Positions 63,443 to 64,000 of a DNA stretch of 64,000 nucleotides are shown in pieces. Within the stretch, counting starts at the first letter, position 1. Each line of letters opens with the position of its first letter. Source of the stretch: Rubripirellula reticaptiva (GTDB taxonomy: Bacteria; Planctomycetota; Planctomycetia; Pirellulales; Pirellulaceae); contig NZ_SJPX01000002.1 of the NCBI RefSeq assembly GCF_007860175.1, positions 1,364,001 through 1,428,000 of the forward strand, read 5' to 3'. Below the pieces are notes generated by a model. The model made no database searches, was not told the origin of the DNA, and saw only the letters and a list, made by a program, of their open reading frames with translations. Both the position numbers and the translations under genes were made by a program.

Positions 63443-63916
63443 ATGAATTCCGGTGACCCTGCCCCCCACCCGTCCGACGACAACGAACCCGCCAACGTCG
63501 ACGCTGCGATACCAGCTGCGTCTGGCGCAATAAATCCGGCTGCAGTGCCGAGCGGGAAAAAGATTCTGGTTGTCGACGACGATTTTGAAATCATTGAATC
63601 GGTTCGCTACGCGCTCGAGGGTGCTGGCTATCAAGTTGTTATCGCTCGCGATGGTAACCAGGCCTTGGCGCTGGCCGAGCGAGAGAACCCAGATCTGATG
63701 GTTTTGGACATGATGATGCCGAAACGTAGCGGTTTCCTGGTTCTGGAAAAACTTCGTCGCCTCCGTGACGTGCCACTTCCTGTAATTATGATTACGGGGA
63801 ACGAGGGGAGCCGGCACAAGGCGTATGCAGAATTGCTCGGTGTCAGTGATTACATTCGAAAGCCATTTGCGATGGATCGTTTGATCGAAGCCGTCGGCAA
63901 GTTGTTGGACACCTAA
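63443..63916 (+). CDS. Response regulator receiver-domain protein
   Basis: A 157-residue single-domain CheY-type receiver. After a disordered, Pro/Ala-rich start of about 35 residues, the REC domain has the acidic pair in ILVVDDDFE, the phospho-accepting Asp in LMVLDMMMP, the Thr in VIMITGN and the Lys in YIRKPF. There is no output domain, so it acts by protein contact. Its histidine kinase is not in the window. It ends four bases before the next gene start. Confidence 0.92.
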   Translation: MNSGDPAPHPSDDNEPANVDAAIPAASGAINPAAVPSGKKILVVDDDFEIIESVRYALEGAGYQVVIARDGNQALALAERENPDLMVLDMMMPKRSGFLVLEKLRRLRDVPLPVIMITGNEGSRHKAYAELLGVSDYIRKPFAMDRLIEAVGKLLDT

Positions 63917-63920
63917 AAAG

Positions 63921-64000
63921 ATGCTCGAAGACTCAGCTTCGCAAAGAATCCTGATTTATGGCGCGATCCTCGGCGCGACCGGCGTAGCCTTTGGCGCCAT
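63921..64000 (+). CDS. Start of a DUF423-like membrane protein (3' end missing)
   Basis: Twenty-six codons are visible from ATG 63921: after a polar start, RILIYGAILGATGVAFGA is a membrane segment with the Gly-rich pattern of the DUF423/YgdD family's first helix. It begins four bases after the response regulator stop, preceded by an A-rich AAAAAG sequence. The call is from a very short piece. Confidence 0.5.
   Translation, partial: MLEDSASQRILIYGAILGATGVAFGA

Overview
The window looks like a chromosomal segment of a planctomycete, most likely a Pirellulaceae member (Rhodopirellula or Rubripirellula type). The grounds are the combination of a DUF1559 prepilin-like protein with an H-x9-DG tail, a very large PVC-type dehydrogenase with HEAT-like repeats and a c-type heme, an SHD1-domain protein, a sulfatase and a neutral ceramidase-like hydrolase, tetrahydromethanopterin (H4MPT) biosynthesis genes, and many exported proteins of unknown function. 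I see no phage, insertion sequence, CRISPR array, rRNA or tRNA. It reads as ordinary, densely coded chromosome.

Layout. 1-5.4 kb: the end of an FHA-GGDEF diguanylate cyclase, the pta-ackA acetate pair and a zinc metallopeptidase closed by a clear terminator. 5.4-10.2 kb: an RlmM-like rRNA methyltransferase and an exported amidohydrolase, divergent from a transmembrane Ser/Thr kinase. 10.3-22.2 kb: a methyltransferase, then exported catabolic proteins (heme dehydrogenase, ceramidase-like, sulfatase, alpha/beta hydrolase fused to a PQQ-like propeller, SHD1 protein). 22.2-28.3 kb: a compact exopolysaccharide operon (Wzz, initiating sugar transferase, GT4, deacetylase, WecG/TagA). 28.7-30.9 kb: methyltransferase, thyA and folA. 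30.9-33.8 kb: rpsM-rpsK-rpoA-rplQ with its own promoter and terminator.

33.8-40.6 kb: an orphan solute-binding lipoprotein, divergent xylulokinase, a ThuA-like protein, and a 12-heme membrane-anchored cytochrome whose reading frame is broken near base 40020. 40.6-44.4 kb: an ECF sigma factor with an anti-sigma protein whose outer half resembles DUF1559 prepilins, and a purine-type permease. 44.5-52.8 kb: one long leftward run: two exported TPR proteins, ExbB, two ExbD, then PabA, DUF447 and beta-RFAP synthase, the last three forming an early H4MPT pathway. 53-57.5 kb: two unrecognised membrane proteins translationally coupled to a GT39-TPR membrane protein. 57.6-64 kb: DUF1559 protein, small lipoprotein, 7-heme cytochrome, malate dehydrogenase, an esterase homologue that has lost its catalytic serine, a response regulator, and the start of a DUF423-like membrane protein.

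The strongest leads are the anti-sigma/DUF1559-like fusion, a degenerate GGDEF-like domain in front of the sugar transferase, the TPR-Exb machine next to methanopterin genes, the serine-less esterase, and the frameshifted 12-heme cytochrome. All functional calls come from motif reading only; no database search was possible.
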